Below are positions 27,354 through 38,750 of a DNA stretch of 64,000 nucleotides, one piece after another (the stretch's first letter is position 1; the number at the start of each line of letters is the position of its first letter). The notes beneath the pieces were generated by a model that saw only the letters and a program-made list of their open reading frames with translations, was not told the DNA's origin and ran no database searches. Origin of the DNA: Oasisia sp. SBJ-2009 (Eukaryota; Annelida; Polychaeta; Sabellida; Siboglinidae); the NCBI GenBank assembly GCA_964017155.1, contig OZ024862.1, forward strand, positions 34,389,191 to 34,453,190, in the 5' to 3' direction. A program made the position numbers and the translations under genes.

Positions 27354-27484
27354 CACTACGCGGTCCGTGTTTACTCGATAAGCAGCATCCTACTCTGCGG
27401 TCCGTGTGTGTTTTCGCCTGTCGTTCTACTCTGAAGTCCGCGCCTTCACACAAAGCCGTCCGCGCCTTTTCGCTATAAAGAGCG
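27354..27484 (+). promoter_or_regulatory. H4 promoter (unit 4), upstream of the retrotransposon
   Basis: TATA box and GGTCCG motifs are intact. The distal HINFP-like motif reads AAGTCCGC in place of ACGTCCGC. The promoter should still fire and would transcribe into the inserted element. Confidence 0.7.
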
Positions 27485-27533
27485 GGTGGATTCTCGAATA
27501 GTCATTCGTTGAGCTATTTTCGAAAAGCTAAAC

Positions 27534-27578
27534 ATGTCTGGTCGCGTGTTCCATACCTGGGAGAACCATTCAAGATAA
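27534..27578 (+). pseudogene. H4: 5' fragment of disrupted H4 gene (unit 4)
   Basis: The H4 ATG and the first four codons plus one base (27534-27546) are followed directly by retrotransposon sequence. Read through, the frame gives MSGR and ten element-derived codons, then TAA at 27576-27578. No functional H4 can be made. The matching 3' fragment lies at 32827-33132. Confidence 0.97.
27540..27546 (+). repeat. Target-site duplication, left copy (GGTCGCG)
   Basis: GGTCGCG directly precedes the element and is repeated directly after its poly(A) tail at 32827-32833. In intact H4 genes this sequence occurs once, at codons 3-5. Confidence 0.9.
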
Positions 27579-29352
27579 TGTACACCTTATTAGAAACCTC
27601 GTGGAATACACAAATGATAAAAACATGACGGCTGCGATTATTTCTCTGGACCAATCCAAAGCCTTCGACAGGGTATCCCATAAATATTTATTCAACGTGT
27701 TGCGTAACTTTGGATTTAAGCCCCATTTTATATCACTGGTTAAATTGTTGTATACAGAAGTAGAATCTAGAATTCTGGTTCATGGTTATATCTCAAAGGA
27801 ATTCCCCGTACAGCGCAGTGTACGTCAAGGATGTAGTCTTTCACCACTTCTGTATGTTTTATGCATAGAACCCTTCGCTCATAGGATTCGCATGGATCCT
27901 ATGATCAAAGGGATCTCACTACCAGGTACAATTGAAACTGCTACGATTTGCCAATATGCAGACGATACTAATTTGTTTATCAGCGATACAAGATCGGTCA
28001 AGTATATTCTAACATTAGTAAACTTATACGAAAAGGTATCCGGAGCTATTCTCAATAAGGATAAAACCTTTGGGATGTGGCTGGGGCGCTGGCGAGGGTG
28101 TTTAGAGGAACCGGGTGGCCTAAAATGGACCAGTGATTTCCAAAATTTTTACGGTGTGTACATAGGTACAACAGGCGCCGATAATAAGACTTGGGAGAAA
28201 GTCACTTCTAAATTTGAAAAATGCGTGAACCTATATAGCAGGAGAGATCTATCATTTAGGGGGAAAAGCGTTATCTTGCAAACTGCGTTGTGCAGCTCTA
28301 TTTGGTATATAGGGAGCCTGGTATCAATGCCCAAAAAAGTGGGGGGGAAATTGAACAAATTGGCTTTTACTTTTCTTTGGAATAATAAACCCGAAGCTTT
28401 GAAAAGAGAATCGCTATTAAACACATATGCGGACGGAGGACTTAATATCGTAGATATTAAAACTAAACTAGAATCTCTATTTGTCAAACAAGTTCTGCAG
28501 TTAATTAAACAGCATAAGGCCAAGTGGACCTTCCTAGCAGTGTATTGGTTGGGAATACACCTAAGAGAGTACGTATCTGCCTTTGCGTCATTATGCATCC
28601 CGCATGCAGAACAAATACCCAGGTACTACCATAACGCCTTAAGAGTTTTTCGTATTTTTGCGCACATGGTACCAGACTTTATGGGTCGACAATCTGTGAC
28701 AACAAAGTTTATTTATGGTAAACTTATACAACGAAAACAAATTAAACCTAGAATCACCAGGGTATACCCTACAATTGTTTTTGCCGAAACGTGGAAATGG
28801 ATGCAATGCCCTTTTGTAGAACCTCGCTATAGGGACCTGGCATGGAGAATAGCGCACGAGATCATACCTACCCAAAGTTTGCTATATAAATACAATATAT
28901 CTAGAAACCTCAAATGTTATTTATGTAAACGGCAACCAGAAACCATTTCACATTTATTCTATGAATGCCGTACTCTCAGCGGCTTATGGTCTTTCGTGGA
29001 GACGACACTTTTTCATCTAACAGGATGGCAGGTTACCATCACCCTAAATGCAATAAGATTTCATATTTTCCAACATAATAATGACAAAAACAACAACGAC
29101 ATGTTGATCTTGCTCATTAATTTATTAAAATATTGCATCTGGACCGTGCGCAATCTAAGCAAACACGAAAATAAAAAAGTGACAACGCTGAACGTTAAGG
29201 CGATGTTTATACGTAGCCTTTCACTGCGCATCAAGGCTGATTTCAACCGTTTAGAAAGACACATTTTCAATAAGTATTGGTGTCGAGACAACGCTTTAGT
29301 GCGAGTTGAAGGAAATTCAATAAAAATTCTGCTGCGCCTCCACCCACCATAA
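27547..29352 (+). CDS. ORF2 C-terminal part: reverse transcriptase, 5'-truncated
   Basis: An open frame of 601 residues starts at the insertion junction with no start codon of its own (first in-frame candidate a GTG at 27601). It begins inside the reverse-transcriptase domain with IPGRTIQDNVHLIRNLV. Catalytic motif A is SLDQSKAFDRV (Asp at 27649-27651), motif B is RQGCSLSPLL, and motif C is YADD (27955-27966, residues 137-140), so all three catalytic aspartates are present. Near the C-terminus a C-X2-C-X8-H-X4-C motif (28915-28968) matches the zf-RVT-type zinc motif of plant and animal non-LTR elements. The motif wording and spacing resemble the L1/Tx1 group more than CR1, RTE or R2. The upstream ORF2 part is lost, so this copy cannot move by itself, though the frame has no internal stop. 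Confidence 0.9.
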   Translation, partial: CSIPGRTIQDNVHLIRNLVEYTNDKNMTAAIISLDQSKAFDRVSHKYLFNVLRNFGFKPHFISLVKLLYTEVESRILVHGYISKEFPVQRSVRQGCSLSPLLYVLCIEPFAHRIRMDPMIKGISLPGTIETATICQYADDTNLFISDTRSVKYILTLVNLYEKVSGAILNKDKTFGMWLGRWRGCLEEPGGLKWTSDFQNFYGVYIGTTGADNKTWEKVTSKFEKCVNLYSRRDLSFRGKSVILQTALCSSIWYIGSLVSMPKKVGGKLNKLAFTFLWNNKPEALKRESLLNTYADGGLNIVDIKTKLESLFVKQVLQLIKQHKAKWTFLAVYWLGIHLREYVSAFASLCIPHAEQIPRYYHNALRVFRIFAHMVPDFMGRQSVTTKFIYGKLIQRKQIKPRITRVYPTIVFAETWKWMQCPFVEPRYRDLAWRIAHEIIPTQSLLYKYNISRNLKCYLCKRQPETISHLFYECRTLSGLWSFVETTLFHLTGWQVTITLNAIRFHIFQHNNDKNNNDMLILLINLLKYCIWTVRNLSKHENKKVTTLNVKAMFIRSLSLRIKADFNRLERHIFNKYWCRDNALVRVEGNSIKILLRLHPP

Positions 29353-29520
29353 ATTCTATTGTGCTTGTTCACGACCTTTGCAATGTCATCCGGGCTCAGC
29401 TCCGTCAATTATTCCGAATTAATCCATAGGTTCTAGAACCCTATCTTTAGAACACGTTAAATGTGCTTCTTCTGAGTTAATTTATAAGCGCTATATAAAT
29501 TAGTTATGTACCTATTATAA
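29353..29520 (+). other. Start of element 3' UTR
   Basis: Unique AT-rich sequence between the ORF2 stop codon and the tandem array. No feature recognised. Confidence 0.6.
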
Positions 29521-30740
29521 TGCATTGGTAAACGGGATTAATCCGGTTTAGATGCCGTCTCACACTTGCTCCCTTTCATACAAATGTGAGAAAAACAGTA
29601 AAATATTTTCCAAATTTCAAAATTGATAAGCATGAATTGTACACATGTACGTGTACTAATCCGGTTTAGATGCCGTCTCACAGTTGGTCTTAGTTTAGAC
29701 AACTGTGAGAGAAACAGTAAAATATTTTCCAAATTTCAAAATTGAATAATTATTACCGGTGCACAGGTATGTGCACCAAATTAATAGGTAACAACGGTAT
29801 AACATTGGGGAAGAGATGTACAACGACTTGTTTAGCACATATTATAATGTATTTGTAAACGGGATTAATCCGGTTTAGATGCCGTCTCACATTTGTTCCC
29901 TTTCATACAAATGTGAGAAAAACAGTAAAATATTTTCCAAATTACCAAATTGATTAGTCTTGAATGATACACATGTATGTGTACTAATCCGGTTTAGATG
30001 CCGTCTCACAGTTGGTCTTAGTTTAGACAACTGTGAGAGAAACAGTAAAATATATTTCCAAAATTTCAAAATTGAATAATTATTACCGGTGCACAGGTAT
30101 GTGTACTAATTTAATAAGTAACAACGGTATAATATTGGGGAAGAGATGTACAACGACTCGTTTAACACATATTATAATGTATTTGTAAACGGGATTAATC
30201 CGGTTTAGATGCCGTCTCACATTTGCTCCCTTTCATACAAATGTGAGAAAAACAGTAAAATAGTTTCCAAATTTCCAAATTGATTAGTCTTGAATGATAC
30301 ACAGGTATGTGTACTAATCCGGTTTAGATGCCGTCTCACAGTTGGTCTTAGTTTAGACAACTGTGAGAGAAACAGTAAAATATTTTTCCAAATTTCAAAA
30401 TTGAATAATTATTACCGGTGCACAGGTATGTGTACTAATTTAATAAGTAACAACGGTATAATATTGGGGAAGAGCTGTACAACGACTTGTTTAACACACA
30501 TTATAATGTATTTGTAAACGGGATTAATCCGGTTTAGATGCCGTCTCACATTTATTCCCCTTCATACAAATGTGAGAAAAACAGTAAAATATTTTCTAAA
30601 TTTCAAAATTGATTAATTATGAACTGTGCACATCTATGCGTACAAATCCGGTTTAGATGCCGTCTCACAGTTGGTCTTAGTTTAGACAACTGTGAGAGAA
30701 ACAGTAAAATATTTTCCAAATTTCTAAATTGAATAATTAA
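29521..30740 (+). repeat. Four-unit tandem array of hairpins in element 3' UTR
   Basis: Four copies of a unit of about 329 bp; GATGCCGTCTCACA starts at 29551, 29878, 30208 and 30537, and again in each half-unit at 29669, 29997, 30327 and 30656. The spacing alternates 118-119 and 209-211 bp. Each half-unit has AATCCGGTTTAGATGCCGT, then a hairpin, then GAGAAAAACAGTAAAATA or a close variant. Hairpin 1 is CTCACATTTGT/ACAAATGTGAG with a loop of about 10 nt (imperfect in copy 1). Hairpin 2 is CTCACAGTTG/CAACTGTGAG, unchanged in all four copies. A third, GGTGCACA-GGTA-TGTGCACC (29758-29777), is perfect only in copy 1. Confidence 0.9.
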
Positions 30741-31140
30741 GGTACCTCACTGTGAAACTGTTTTTTTTTTTTTTTTTTAATGTATAAATAGAGAGAGTTC
30801 CAGATCAGCCACAATAGGCCAGACAACCCGAGCGCCGCAAGATGGCCGCGCACCTGAGGTCCGCTGTATGACCCGCCGGCGACTGGCCGCCGTCTCGGGT
30901 ACAGCCTGGGCCATTTTGAGGCCAGCTGTTCGGCCGCTCGAGGCTCGAGGAACGCAGACGCCGTTGTCACGCCGCCGCGCAATCGTATACGTCCTTCGCA
31001 CAGCGCGTCGCCTCGCCTCGCCTGCGGGCAGGCCATCGCTACCTGACCGTCAAACAATGCCTCGCTCGTTCGAGATCGATGCCGCTATCGCGTCTTCTCG
31101 TTCCTTCGCCCACGGTCGTCAAGAGCCGGTAGCGCGACCG

Positions 31141-31384
31141 TACCCTGCACGTTTACGGCCGTCGCCGTCTGACGAGCGCTGGGCGCCCGGCGCCGGTCGA
31201 CTTTCGCGACGTTCGCTTGCGACCTCGGCCGCGGGAGAGGACCTGTGCCGCAGGTAGTGTTCGTCGTTTTGCGCGTCTGGAGCCACCGCACACCACCTGC
31301 CGGTCACTATGTGACAGGTGTCGCTATGCCGCGTGCGGCCGACGGTGAGAGTAGTCGCTACGCACCGATGCGCGCCGCTTCCCG
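31141..31384. repeat. GC-rich direct repeat, copy 1
   Basis: Shares long blocks with 31577-31840, for example GCCGCGTGCGGCCGACGGTG and TAGTCGCTACGCACCGATGC, at an offset of 456-457 bp. The left part carries an indel of about 21 bp. The copies have diverged by many substitutions. Confidence 0.75.
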
Positions 31385-31576
31385 CCACACGGGACCGACC
31401 GGGGCGCCTCCATGGACGGTGTGCAGCCGACCGCGACGGCGGCGCGCTCGCCGCCGCCGACGCCGCCGCATGAGGACAGACAGTGCGCGCCAGTCAACCG
31501 CGACGACACTCGACGCCCCTCGCCAGCGTCCCCAGGGGCCGCTTTGTCTACGGTGGTGGAGAAGGGGAGGGGGCAG

Positions 31577-31840
31577 TACCCTGCAACAAGAAGATATCAT
31601 TATTTCGTCTAAGGCCTGCCGCCGTCTGACAAGCGCTGTGCGCCCGGCACCAATCGACTATCGTGACGTTCGCCTGCGATCTCAACCGCGAGAGAAAGCC
31701 TCTACCACAAGTTGTGCTATCGAATTGCGCGCCTCGAGCCGCCGCACGCCACCTGCCGGTCACCACGCGACAGGCGTCGTTATGCCGCGTGCGGCCGACG
31801 GTGATAGTAGTCGCTACGCACCGATGCGCGCCGCCCCCCG
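31577..31840. repeat. GC-rich direct repeat, copy 2
   Basis: Second, diverged copy of 31141-31384. The 190 bp between the copies are not repeated. Confidence 0.75.
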
Positions 31841-32107
31841 TCGCGGGCGGACTGCAAGCAACCCCGCTCGCTGCTCGCCACGGTGGGCACCGAGACTGCT
31901 GTTTTAGATGCAGGGTTACTAGTTAGGTTATCACAAGTTGTGAGACTTTAAATTAACGTTGACATTATTTATATTGTTCACTGTGTAGGTAGTTTAAACG
32001 ACCAGCGCTTTAACTATGGGAACTGTACGTTGATATCACATAGAGACGGTAGCCCTATTGCCAGACTCTAGTACGAGAGACGCCGGTACGAGCCCCACGA
32101 CGGGAAC

Positions 32108-32634
32108 ATTATTATTATTATTTATTAATCCATGGTATTCACTATTATTAGTATCATCAGTATAATTATCATCAGTATTATTATTCTTATAATTTATATT
32201 AATGTTACTGGTACTATTAGTGTTACTATTGTTATTATGATTAATATTGCTATCACTAGTGCTATTATTGGTGCGATTAATATTGGTATTATTAGTATTA
32301 GTATTACTACTACTATTTTTATTTATTATTATTACTACTATTACCACTACTGTTATTATTACTACTATTATTATTATTATTATTACAATTAATGTTACTA
32401 TCACTATTACTATTACTGGTACTCTTATATTATTGTTATTATAACTAATATTGCTATTACTAGTGTTAGTACTGGTACGATTAATATTAGTATTAATATT
32501 AATACTACTATTATTATTATTATTACCATTACTATTATTATTATTGTTATTACTACTACTATTATTATCAGTATTATTAATATTATAATTATTATTATTA
32601 TTACCATTATTATTATTATTATTACTCCTTAGTT
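32108..32634. repeat. ATT-rich trinucleotide tract
   Basis: About 0.53 kb made almost wholly of ATT with interspersed ACT, AGT, GTT and ACC triplets, an imperfect degenerate microsatellite. Open frames through it are low-complexity poly-Asn or poly-Ile and are not genes. Confidence 0.9.
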
Positions 32635-32776
32635 TGTTAGAACGCGGTTTAGTACATGTACATATATATATACGTCGAAGGTTGATCCGCTTTTGCGCCA
32701 TTTTTGTGTATGTATACACCCGTTGTTTATTCGGGCATTATGGCTCTTACTTTGTATATATATATATGATGCACCG

Positions 32777-33132
<356 letters not shown>

Positions 33133-33162
33133 ATTCCCCCTGTCGGCGGCACCGCAACAAAC

Positions 33163-33178
33163 GGCTCTTTTCAGAGCC
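33163..33178 (+). terminator. Histone 3' stem-loop (H4 pseudogene, unit 4)
   Basis: GGCTCTTTTCAGAGCC retained downstream of the split gene. A transcript from the H4 promoter that escaped the element's AATAAA site could still end here. Confidence 0.95.
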
Positions 33179-34246
33179 AACCACATTTTCACAAAAGAGA
33201 ATTGCTTGTATCGCATTTGTGCACTGTACTTGACCACCGCATCTTGTAGCGATCTTATCATAGACGCACACAGTGACACATGTACAGCCTATCCACATTT
33301 CCCCTATTTCAAAGACACACGCTCAACGCCAAACGGTAATTTTTCTCGTAAAAATTCCTTATGGCAGTAAAGTATAATTATGGTTACACAACTGTTCGTG
33401 GCAATTGAATTGATAGCACTTTGGTATGTTGTGTCCAAACAGCACTTTCTGGGGCTGACATAGGATGGGTGCAGTGCGTAAAGCTAAGTGTGTATGGAAG
33501 TAAATTTGGAACAACTACAATAACTGAAACGAGTATCTGTGAAAGGCGAATGTAATACTTTGTGTAGCTTAATAAACAGTCTGTGTCAATCATAAACACG
33601 GCTATTGCGACGAATACTAGTAGGGTTGAAAGCTTTCTTACTTTTATCTGCTGTGCGTCCGTATTACATTAAGGTGGACCCAGGTAAAATTATATCAAGC
33701 CGGTCCAATGTTAGGTGGATCAATATAATAACAGGTCGGTCTAATATTAAAATTGTCTAGGCTCTTGTCTGTAACACATGTCGACTGTAATATGGGATCA
33801 ACGGTTACAAATACGTATACACGCTACTTGGGCAGTTGCTAATGGTGCACTTGGAGATTGTGTGTGATTAATTAGTGTTTATTTTAACATAGGGTCTTCA
33901 GCAAGTCTGTTGTCTTAACTGGGATTCTTGCATTCAAATATCTTCTTGCAAACTGTCACTGGCATTCACCACATACGTCGGTAAATCCTGAGGAAATTTT
34001 ATCTGAACACCTAACCGGAAGGGGCTCGAAATGAGCCGCCCCCCGAAAGGGGCGCCCTTGTTTAGTCAAGCAGTAACTCGGCGTCACCGGCACATTTTGG
34101 CATGATGCGCACCATTCGTAAGTTTCTCGACCAACTGTCACATTGCAACGTTACCGTGTACCAAACGGAACCCCTAAGACGGTGAGAGAACGTTACTCGT
34201 GCGAAGAATTAACGCAAAAAACTGTCGAAAATAAGAATCATAAAAC

Positions 34247-34807
<561 letters not shown>

Positions 34808-34845
34808 ACGTGCATGCTGCGTCATTCGTGTCACACGAAACAAAC

Positions 34846-34861
34846 GGCTCTTTTCAGAGCC
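34846..34861 (+). terminator. Histone 3' stem-loop (H3, unit 5)
   Basis: GGCTCTTTTCAGAGCC. Confidence 0.95.
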
Positions 34862-35757
34862 AACCATCTTCTCACATGAGATAATATGCTACCTTCGTTT
34901 TTGGTGTTAGTTTTTTTCAGTCTTGTCACTTGTACGTAGGATCCGAGCTTAGTTATTACATTAGGTAGGGCCACATTCAGACGCACAATATAATTATATC
35001 CTCGTGACACACGCCGCTAACACACACATTTCGCCCCGAGTGCACATACATACAAACATCGGGTGTGGTATCGCCGCAACGTAAAACGTCCGTATTATAT
35101 TATTTATTCAGCCTCCGTTGCCGGAGAAGAAACATTACATACATATTCATACGTGCAATCACATATAAAAGACACACGGTGGAGAATAAAAACCTGATCA
35201 AATAAAATAAATAGCAACAATACATACAGTGGCATGGTATAATATATAAAATTCAGTGTATATTGTGTATATCAGTTAAAATAAAGAGACGCGTAATATA
35301 TTAGAGTGCAGTGGTTAAGAGATGAACTAAAAGATGTTCATGTGAATATGGCCTGTTAAAATTATCAGTAAATAAAATAAAACGCGTCCCGTTACGAAAG
35401 CGAGACACAGTTATGTTTCCTTGGTAACGTCATGACGCCACACGTCCGACGCAAAACTAGGACCAACGCACGAGAGTACGACGTTGTATCTAATCGAATC
35501 TTGTAACTAAACTTACCGGCGTTTAGAGAGTGGTGTATGTTTGTTTGTTTCTATGGTTTGATAATTGACCAATGTATCGCGTGGTAACAGCTCTCGAGAT
35601 GTAAACAATGGCTAAAGCGTAATTAAGCTGACACGAAGAAATGCTTTATACAATACCTATTCAATAGAGCTGAGACAATGCCGGATCACAAAGCCAATTA
35701 GTTACTAATTGCTGTGATGTTCTACGACAGCAGCAGTGACTTCAAAACACATCCGAC

Positions 35758-35758
35758 A

Positions 35759-35789
<31 letters not shown>
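35758..35789. repeat. (ACGC)8 microsatellite, unit 5
   Basis: Eight perfect copies. Confidence 0.95.
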
Positions 35790-35790
<1 letters not shown>

Positions 35791-36128
35791 CTCTCGTACG
35801 AACACCCGGCATGATTTCAGATGAGGCAGACAGACACACTTTGAATAATCCAGAGATATCCTTCGAAAATGAGCTACAAGTTGTATTGATTAACACTAAG
35901 ATTTTAAATAGTCATCTCTAATATTGCGAGTAAGGTTTATCATGTCTTTCTGTTGTGTAGTGCGTGCGTATTGGAATCGATTTAAAAATAAAAATAGCTA
36001 TACTTGTAAAAGTTCTCTTGTCGAAATAACTTACTTGAATGGTTAAATATGGCAATACGCAAATGCGTGGATTCGAGGCACATTTGATATTCCCACTTGT
36101 AGCCCTGGTGGATAAGTCCAGCAGCTGG

Positions 36129-36143
36129 TCACCAGAGGGCACT
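36129..36143 (+). promoter_or_regulatory. CTCF-like motif, unit 5
   Basis: Identical TCACCAGAGGGCACT. Confidence 0.45.
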
Positions 36144-37689
36144 AGAGTGTCAAGTCACACCCAACTGGTCAAACTGGACAACTTTGTGTAATTGCTAGAG
36201 GTAGTATACCCTGGGCCAGCGACCATTCACATCGTAGCCTCTGCACCCAGTAGCCAGTAATCACCAGCAGCCTGGTAAGATTGTCTTGTTACATTTATGT
36301 ATTAGGCTTCAACGTATATTGGGTTTATTGCATCACACTCTATTATGCGTTATTACGTTTAGATAGATTATAGTTAACCTATTTCTAAATCTTATACTTT
36401 ATACGTCTGGGAGATGGGCGTGGCAAGTGAATGTATATGTATAGGGCGTGTCAGCTCAATGCTTATGCTTATGTTACCGTGTTTATTAATACTATAATGA
36501 ATAGTTATTATTACGTATTATTATATCAACAATGTCGCTTTATTAACATTAAAAGTATTTTTTAACCTGTTATTTTATATGTGTCTGATGAACACAATGA
36601 TGTAAAAGCGCCATCACGTGGCGGATACCGGCACTGTATAAATTGATATTATTATTATGCTGCGCTCGTGTTTTGCATTACAAACATTACCTTGGTAATA
36701 CTACTACTATTCTGAATCTGAATCTGAATTGGGTACGTCATAAGAAGCCGGTATTGTATTGGCTATTTTATACGAAGGGGCATGTGTGAGCAACATTCAA
36801 CGTTCACTGTAAACATGCAACTCGGCCGTTCTAAAGTTAGGGTGTCAATTGTCGGTTGTGTATTGCGTTACCACCTTAACATTACACAGTCTATGCACTA
36901 TGTGTAATACAACTGTGATTGTTCAGTTGCAGAGCAGCGGGTTTTGCCAGCAACTGGAGTCAGACCACATTTGCATTTTCCATAGGCGACTATTGTAACT
37001 TTTCCTTAATTTCCTACTAATCTTGATGAGATCTGTTATTGACAATTTCACAGCATATTTATCCCCCATAGACAGAAGTTCAGTGAAACATTCGTGTACG
37101 TTTAATACCACATGCTCCCACAAACTTCTCTCATACCTCACACCCCTCAATTTCTGCTTAAACCACTCACGGATTGCCCCTGATTACATCACCAAACAAA
37201 ATGACAACTGTATTAAAACACGCAGAAATGCACCGACTGACAGCTGTCATAATTTGACAGCTCCCATGTCACGCCGCACGAAAACATAATTTCTACTCAC
37301 TCCACATGTGCTCACAGAAATTCCGACAACCTGCTTAATGCTGCTTTTAATTATAGGATACTCTTTGGTCGGGTAATGGCGGACGAACACCTTATTGTGG
37401 TCTTACATCAACTGGCAAGCCGGGACCGACCGCCAAGTGGTGCGGGGGCAAGTACTGAATGGAGTGTTAATTGCTTGGGAATTATAATAAACATGTGTTT
37501 CTATATTGTTATTAAGTGACAAGGGCTTCTCCATTTTTGGACTACAACTTTAGGAGCTACCAAAGATATAGATAAAAGAGGACACCGCTACTAGCTTAGT
37601 CAAGAGAATGAGACGAAGCGACGAGGAAGAGAAAAACAACACAACACAACACCAACGAGTAGCATATACTCCTCTTTGAGGATATGGTT

Positions 37690-37705
37690 GGCTCTGAAAA
37701 GAGCC
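37690..37705 (-). terminator. Histone 3' stem-loop (H2A, unit 5)
   Basis: Minus-strand GGCTCTTTTCAGAGCC. Confidence 0.95.
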
Positions 37706-37737
37706 GTTTGTGTGTTTCGTTCACAGACAAGAGCTGT

Positions 37738-38112
37738 CTAGTGGGCCTTCTGGGTCTTTTTCGGCAGAAGAACCGCCTGGATGTTGGGCAGTACACCACC
37801 CTGGGCGATGGTGACGCCGGACAGCAGCTTGTTCAACTCCTCGTCGTTGCGGATGGCGAGCTGCAAGTGACGGGGGATGATCCTCGACTTCTTGTTGTCG
37901 CGGGCGGCGTTTCCTGCCAGCTCGAGAACCTCAGCAGCCAGGTACTCCATGACGGCGGCCAGGTAGACGGGCGCACCGGCTCCGACACGCTGGGCGTAGT
38001 TGCCCTTGCGCAGATGACGGTGAATACGGCCGACGGGGAACTGAAGTCCGGCACGCGACGAGCGAGTCTTGGACTTTCCCTTCGCCTTTCCTCCCTTTCC
38101 GCGTCCAGACAT
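37738..38112 (-). CDS. H2A: Histone H2A (unit 5)
   Basis: Identical 124-residue H2A. Confidence 0.98.
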   Translation of the reverse strand: MSGRGKGGKAKGKSKTRSSRAGLQFPVGRIHRHLRKGNYAQRVGAGAPVYLAAVMEYLAAEVLELAGNAARDNKKSRIIPRHLQLAIRNDEELNKLLSGVTIAQGGVLPNIQAVLLPKKTQKAH

Positions 38113-38334
38113 GATTGTAGAGTTCTGATGATAAACAGAGAATGCCGTCGACGCAGCCGCGTCGTCCTTTTATACGACAGCGACGTGCCGCGCCGCGCGG
38201 CGACGCGCGCCAAACGCTCGTCGCTCGCAACGACCACGTGACCGTAACGACCCCCTCGCCACACGGCGCGCGCTATAAAAGCCGCGCGGCTGATCTGCAC
38301 CGCCAGTTCTGTGTATTCATACGACTACTACAAA
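38113..38334. promoter_or_regulatory. Divergent H2A/H2B promoter (unit 5)
   Basis: H2A TATA 38168-38175 (minus), E-box 38235-38240, H2B TATA 38274-38281. Confidence 0.85.
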
Positions 38335-38706
38335 ATGCCTCCTAAAGCAGCATCGAAGGGCGCCAAGAAGGCCGTCAGCAAGGCGAAGACGCCACGCAGC
38401 GGTGACAAGAAACACCGTCGACGAAGGAGGGAGAGCTACGGAATCTACATCTACAAGGTTCTCAAGCAGGTGCACCCTGACACCGGTATCTCGAGCAAGG
38501 CAATGAGCATCATGAATTCGTTCGTCAACGACATCTTCGAGCGCATCGCCGCCGAGTCTTCCCGTCTCGCTCACTACAACAAGCGCTCGACGATCACGAG
38601 CCGCGAGATCCAGACCGCCGTCCGTCTGCTGCTGCCCGGTGAGCTCGCTAAGCACGCCGTCAGCGAGGGAACCAAGGCCGTCACCAAGTACACGAGCACC
38701 CGATAA
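38335..38706 (+). CDS. H2B: Histone H2B, isoform RSGD (unit 5)
   Basis: Same R21/D24 isoform as unit 4. Confidence 0.98.
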   Translation: MPPKAASKGAKKAVSKAKTPRSGDKKHRRRRRESYGIYIYKVLKQVHPDTGISSKAMSIMNSFVNDIFERIAAESSRLAHYNKRSTITSREIQTAVRLLLPGELAKHAVSEGTKAVTKYTSTR

Positions 38707-38734
38707 GCGTTGCAGTTACGCTTCGAAAACAAAC

Positions 38735-38750
38735 GGCTCTTTTCAGAGCC
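38735..38750 (+). terminator. Histone 3' stem-loop (H2B, unit 5)
   Basis: GGCTCTTTTCAGAGCC. Confidence 0.95.

Larger units (their letters stand above)
30741..31940 (-). mobile_element. Probable nested antisense retroposed sequence (GC-rich)
   Basis: The array ends abruptly near 30740. Eighteen T residues (30761-30778) follow, then about 1.1 kb of strongly GC-rich sequence unlike the AT-rich element around it. On the minus strand this reads as a GC-rich transcript ending TTTATACATT plus poly(A), as expected of an antisense retroposon or processed transcript. No coding region is recognisable and no adjoining target-site duplication was found, so both the right edge (about 31900-31990) and the identity are uncertain. 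It could instead be original 3' UTR sequence. Confidence 0.45.

Noticed and set aside
29521..30740. CRISPR-like array
   Set aside because: Regular repeats with hairpins, but the sequences between them are also repeated and the context is a eukaryotic retrotransposon.
30737..31057. 106-residue minus-strand open frame
   Set aside because: It runs into the poly(T) stretch, read as lysines, and has no recognisable domain. It is most likely noncoding GC-rich sequence.
30868..31257. 129-residue and 220-residue (31245-31907) Arg/Ala/Pro-rich frames
   Set aside because: Expected by chance in GC-rich DNA where stop codons are rare; no domain, and the overlapping frames are equally open.
30747..31985. 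TCACTGTG pair as target-site duplication of the nested GC-rich block
   Set aside because: The left copy is separated from the poly(T) by six bases, and the right edge of the block is not defined, so an 8-bp match over this distance may be chance.
32036..32719. 227-residue Asn-rich minus-strand frame
   Set aside because: Translation of the ATT-type tract; low complexity with no other support.
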